From positions 1 through 6,412 of the forward strand of contig PBLU01000009.1 in NCBI GenBank assembly GCA_002721875.1: DNA of 6,412 nucleotides. The letters run 5' to 3'. The stretch comes from Chloroflexota bacterium. Its GTDB lineage: Bacteria > Chloroflexota > Dehalococcoidia > UBA1151 > TMED-70. Under the pieces are notes generated by a model. It ran no database searches and was not told where the DNA came from. It worked only from the letters and a program-made list of their open reading frames with translations. A program made the translations under genes and the position numbers. Positions 3,771 to 6,412 of this stretch are shown here, piece after piece; within the stretch, counting starts at the first letter, position 1, and each line of letters starts with the position of its first letter.

Positions 3771-6107
3771 TTAAATAGTTGCGATTAATTTACCGTTTGC
3801 ATTTACAGAAAAACTAAATCCTGTAGCTGCTAATACAACATCTTCAAAGGTATCAAAAACTGTGCCTGAGATATTGTCTGCACCACCGTTTGTAGTAGTG
3901 ACTTGTAGTTCTGATCCAGTAGTTTTAAATCCGTAGACTTCTGGAGAAGATACACCTGTTAGATTTGATCCGTCAATAGCTGGTAAAGTACCAGTAATGT
4001 TAGCAGCTGGTATACTTGTTAAGTTAGCTGCACTTGCGGCGGGTAAAGTCGCAGGGAATCTTGCATCAGGTACTGTTCCAGATGTTAAATTAGATGCACT
4101 TAACGCTGTTAAATCTATAGTCTCAAACGTAGGATCGGCACCATTATTAGCTCTTAAAAACTTACCATCATTAGACCCTGTACCGTGAGGTAACTTGTCT
4201 AGTGTTACAGCTTGATCTTGTATTTTACCAGTAGATACTGATAAGTTTTGTAAGATTGCAGTTGTAACTGTATTATTACTTGGTGTACCAATGTTTACTG
4301 TACTACCCATAACGACAGCATGATATGTGCTACCAGTTGCCGGAGCTGCGGATAGTTTTACTGTACTACCAGATAAAGCAAAACCTTCTGATGGTGTTGA
4401 TGTACCGGCATTAGGTTTTTGTACAACACCATTAATGCTAAGTATAATCTGTTGTGCATTAGTTGGTGCATTAGTAATAGTAAAGTCTTGTGTAGTATTA
4501 TCAAATGCAGGGCTAAGTGTAGATATAAAAAAGTTACCTATCGACTGTGCTTCTTCCCACGCTGAGTTTGTTCCATTATAAACGAGTAGCTTACCTGTAG
4601 AAGTATTAAAGAATAAATCCCCACTGTCAAGGCTACTTGTAGGGTTCGACGAGCCGACTCTATATCGTTCTGAGAAGTCATTGATGTCTCCACTAAGGTT
4701 CACAAGATCACTTTCTGGAAGTGTAGCTTTGTGATAATTATATATCTGTCCAGAACCAGTAGATGTTACAATAAAACGTACACCAGTATTTATAGTTGAA
4801 CTGTTAAACTGTGAGTTTATACCGTTTATAGTTACTGTAGATCCACCTACAGTTCTACCTGTTGTACTTGTACCACTACTATTTACTACAATACCGGCTG
4901 CATCTGCTATACTAATAGCTACGCCTGCAACTGGTTGTGTATTAGGAAAAGATAGTTCATTTGTTATTGCTTCAAATCCACCAATCTCATCTATTTGTTG
5001 AGTAACATAATCGACAACAGCTCCAGATGTTGGAAAACTGGCATCTGTGTCTGAGAGTGTAGTTTGTTTTGTAAGTCCGTCAATCTGGTTAAGATCAGCT
5101 ATGTCAGCTGTAAGAGCTGTACTGTCAGCAAGTTTAGATGCTGTGGCTGATTGCATACCAGCTAAAGTTGTAAGATCAGCGTCTAGTGGTTGTTTAGCAT
5201 CTAGCTGAGTCTGTATGCTAGAAGTTACACCATCAACATAATTTAATTCTGTTGTTGTAGATGTTATTCCGTCTAAAGTATTTAACTCAGCAGTAGTGGC
5301 TGTTACGCCATTAATTACTGCTTTTTCTGCATCAGTTAGTGCATTTGTATCTGCATTAGATTCGTATGCAGTTTTAATTTCTGCTGCTGTCTGGTCATCT
5401 TTAGCATTAGTTTCTATAGTGTCCAGTTTTGTACCATCCGCAGATACATCTCTACCGTCTACAGTTCCACCTACAACTATATTACCAGTTGTGGTAACAG
5501 CTTGTGAACCAAAATCAGGTGAGATTTTAGTACCAGCTATTGCAGCTGACGTATTAACATCAGCATTAACTATTGTTCCGTCACCAATCATAGTTGATGT
5601 AACTGTTCCAGTATCTCCAGTTGTTATAACTGTACCTGTAACGTTAGGTAAAGTTATAGTTCTATCAGCTGTAGGATCTGTTACTGTTAATGTAGTTTCG
5701 TGTGCATCATCTGTTGCACCTTCAAATACTATGGTAGCATCTTCACCCATAGTCAAGACACCGGTCATAGTATCACCTAGTGTACTAAGAGCACGTTGAC
5801 CTACCTCTTGGGTTTTGTAAAGGTTTTGTGTAAAGTTGTCGTTTAAATCTTCTGACTTAATTGCTGATCCAGCATAAAAAGTAGCTGTTAGATTATCAAC
5901 ACCGGTTTCTCTAAATATTTTGATTTTGGCTCCGTTAGAAGGAGCAGTATTAAATTGTAGTGTCGTTGCTGTAGGCAATGTAAATGCCGTAGTATCGACT
6001 GCATCAAGACTTGCTTTTATGTCTGACGCCTTAAGATATGGGAATGTAAAGGAGTACGTAGTTGTACTCCCGTTACCTGTGTATTCGTTTTGTGTAACAG
6101 CACTCAT
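3771..6107 (-). CDS. T7-like tail fibre protein (gp17-type N-terminus), 778 aa
   Basis: Probable main tail fibre, which attaches to the tail and contacts the host surface. Residues 1 to about 105 (NEYTGNGSTTTYSFTFPYL, ..., IKIFRETGVDNL, then FYAGSAIKSEDLNDNFTQ) match the pattern of the T7 gp17 N-terminal tail-attachment domain. After that come low-complexity shaft modules rich in Thr, Ala, Asp and Gly: an ADGTKLD...DQTAAEIKTAYESNADTNA module (213-260), tandem ELN-LDG repeats (267-306), a GDLFFNTSTGKLLVYNG segment (496-512), a DGKFLRANNGADP module (647-659), and AxNLTxG-like repeats (670-720). The end (FSFSVNANGKLIATI) is beta-like. There is no enzymatic motif and no S74 chaperone. The length exceeds T7 gp17 (about 550 aa). 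The ATG at 6107 is supported by the conserved N-terminus and an upstream SD. The shaft is composed of modules common in marine phage fibres, so receptor specificity cannot be read from it. Confidence 0.93.
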   Translation of the reverse strand: MSAVTQNEYTGNGSTTTYSFTFPYLKASDIKASLDAVDTTAFTLPTATTLQFNTAPSNGAKIKIFRETGVDNLTATFYAGSAIKSEDLNDNFTQNLYKTQEVGQRALSTLGDTMTGVLTMGEDATIVFEGATDDAHETTLTVTDPTADRTITLPNVTGTVITTGDTGTVTSTMIGDGTIVNADVNTSAAIAGTKISPDFGSQAVTTTGNIVVGGTVDGRDVSADGTKLDTIETNAKDDQTAAEIKTAYESNADTNALTDAEKAVINGVTATTAELNTLDGITSTTTELNYVDGVTSSIQTQLDAKQPLDADLTTLAGMQSATASKLADSTALTADIADLNQIDGLTKQTTLSDTDASFPTSGAVVDYVTQQIDEIGGFEAITNELSFPNTQPVAGVAISIADAAGIVVNSSGTSTTGRTVGGSTVTINGINSQFNSSTINTGVRFIVTSTGSGQIYNYHKATLPESDLVNLSGDINDFSERYRVGSSNPTSSLDSGDLFFNTSTGKLLVYNGTNSAWEEAQSIGNFFISTLSPAFDNTTQDFTITNAPTNAQQIILSINGVVQKPNAGTSTPSEGFALSGSTVKLSAAPATGSTYHAVVMGSTVNIGTPSNNTVTTAILQNLSVSTGKIQDQAVTLDKLPHGTGSNDGKFLRANNGADPTFETIDLTALSASNLTSGTVPDARFPATLPAASAANLTSIPAANITGTLPAIDGSNLTGVSSPEVYGFKTTGSELQVTTTNGGADNISGTVFDTFEDVVLAATGFSFSVNANGKLIATI
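5190..5309 (-). repeat. Tandem ELN-LDG protein repeats in the fibre shaft
   Basis: Residues 267-306 of the fibre contain about three degenerate copies with a 13-residue period: TATTAELNTLDGI, TSTTTELNYVDGV, then a diverged TSSIQTQLDAKQ. A related fragment, TADIADLNQIDGL, occurs at residues 333-345. The DNA copies are diverged, so this is an old duplication or a structural repeat, not a recent expansion. Such repeats are common in phage fibre shafts and fit a regularly repeating trimeric shaft. Confidence 0.7.
5793..6107 (-). other. T7 gp17-type N-terminal attachment domain of the fibre
   Basis: Residues 1-105 of the 778-aa fibre carry the pattern NEYTGNGSTTTYSFTFPYL, a middle section ending TAPSNGAKIKIFRET, and the closing FYAGSAIKSEDLNDNFTQ. 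This is the arrangement of the T7 tail-fibre N-terminal family, which joins the fibre trimer to the tail tube. It is the strongest single indication that the phage is T7-like rather than a myovirus. Confidence 0.85.
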
Positions 6108-6112
6108 AGTTG

Positions 6113-6412
6113 CTATTTCCTCATTTTAAGTATTTTTTCGGTGGCTTTTACTTTATTACTTACACCTATAGCACCTTCGACATCTCCTTGTTTCATTAAG
6201 AAGTCAGCGTTTTGTTGATGTAATATAACATTTGCTATGTTAGGTTGTTCACGTAGCAATTTAATTTCTGCTATCTTTTGTGCATTTTTTACAATGTTAT
6301 CAATAGCTGTAAAGACAGGTAAGTCTTCTGTATCTAATGTAATTAGTTCAGAATTTTTACCACCTTTTCTATGTTCTCGTAAAACAGCTAAATCATCTTG
6401 AAACTTCTTGCT
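6113..6412 (-). CDS. C-terminal part of a virion protein, possibly the last internal core protein (5' end outside window)
   Basis: An open frame enters from the window edge and ends at a TAG at 6115-6113, giving 99 residues (SKKFQDDLAV ... KILKMRK). The visible part is polar, rich in Lys, Glu, Gln and Asn, and looks largely alpha-helical: the segment from about residue 36 to the end has no Pro apart from one in EQPNIANV. It has no signal peptide, membrane segment or catalytic motif. In T7-like phages the gene just before the tail fibre (gp17) encodes the large internal virion protein gp16, so by position this could be the tail end of a gp16-like DNA-ejection protein. That is inference from gene order; I do not recognise a diagnostic domain. 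The stop lies only 5 bases before the next ATG, and the final codons (AAAATGAGGAAATAG) contain the Shine-Dalgarno sequence of the next gene. Coding is well supported; function is not. Confidence 0.7.
   Translation of the reverse strand, partial: SKKFQDDLAVLREHRKGGKNSELITLDTEDLPVFTAIDNIVKNAQKIAEIKLLREQPNIANVILHQQNADFLMKQGDVEGAIGVSNKVKATEKILKMRK
6118..6122 (-). promoter_or_regulatory. Shine-Dalgarno site for the 778-aa tail fibre
   Basis: GAGGA on the minus strand lies 10 bases before the fibre ATG (6107-6105), inside the last codons of the upstream gene. The spacing is slightly long but workable. It supports this ATG as the start and ties translation of the fibre to its upstream neighbour. 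Confidence 0.6.

Noticed and set aside
3529..4581. Further plus-strand frames at 3529-3744, 3997-4188 and 4327-4581, and one at 2794-3000 and 5920-6129
   Set aside because: All are shadows of well-supported minus-strand genes with conserved protein motifs.
5296..5799. Plus-strand 167-codon open frame with hydrophobic, Val/Ser-rich product
   Set aside because: It lies wholly antisense to the fibre gene. Its hydrophobic content is the mirror of the Thr/Ala/Asp codons on the other strand, and it has no recognisable domain.
1..6412. Promoters, rho-independent terminators, tRNAs, CRISPR arrays, attachment sites
   Set aside because: Genes abut or overlap throughout, and I saw no convincing stem-loop with a T-run, no tRNA-like structure and no spaced direct repeats. 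Short Gly- or Thr-coding repetitions are explained by protein sequence.

Overview
This window looks like part of the late structural region of a lytic, T7-like (short-tailed) phage of marine bacteria, most likely a phage of picocyanobacteria or a similar marine host. The evidence is protein content. One fibre has a T7 gp17-type N-terminal attachment domain. Around it are small tail-associated proteins whose openings (MATIDLGKIK, MPIQQML, MAHFAELD) and conserved segment (PMVVPPSDLR) I recognise from marine cyanophage and related phage genomes. Base composition is AT-rich. All genes lie on the minus strand, and there is no host gene, tRNA or mobile element. Host assignment is inference; the phage identity is strong.

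Layout, in direction of transcription (high to low coordinates): (1) 6412-6113, C-terminal 99 residues of a helical, charged protein, possibly the last internal virion (core) protein; (2) 6107-3771, a 778-aa T7-type tail fibre; (3) 3769-3260, a 169-aa two-domain accessory tail protein; (4) 3260-2268, a 330-aa glycine-rich adhesin-like protein; (5) 2259-1861, a 132-aa tryptophan-rich conserved marine-phage protein; (6) 1864-212, a 550-aa fibre or spike with a cupredoxin-like N-terminal domain and a C-terminal S74 self-cleaving chaperone; (7) 212-1, the first 70 residues of a proline-rich acidic protein. There is no non-coding stretch longer than 8 bases.

The genes are packed end to end. Two junctions share one base (TAATG), one shares four (ATGA), and the others are separated by 1 to 8 bases. 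This suggests a single transcript with coupled translation. Together genes 2-6 look like a host-recognition cassette: a main fibre anchored by its T7-like N-terminus, several small adhesin or decoration proteins, and a second fibre or spike whose folding is assisted by its own removable C-terminal domain.

The most unusual signal is in gene 6. Its N-terminal ~105 residues resemble a type 1 copper (amicyanin/plastocyanin-like) domain with a complete His...Cys-x-x-His-x-x-Met ligand set, fused to a phage fibre.
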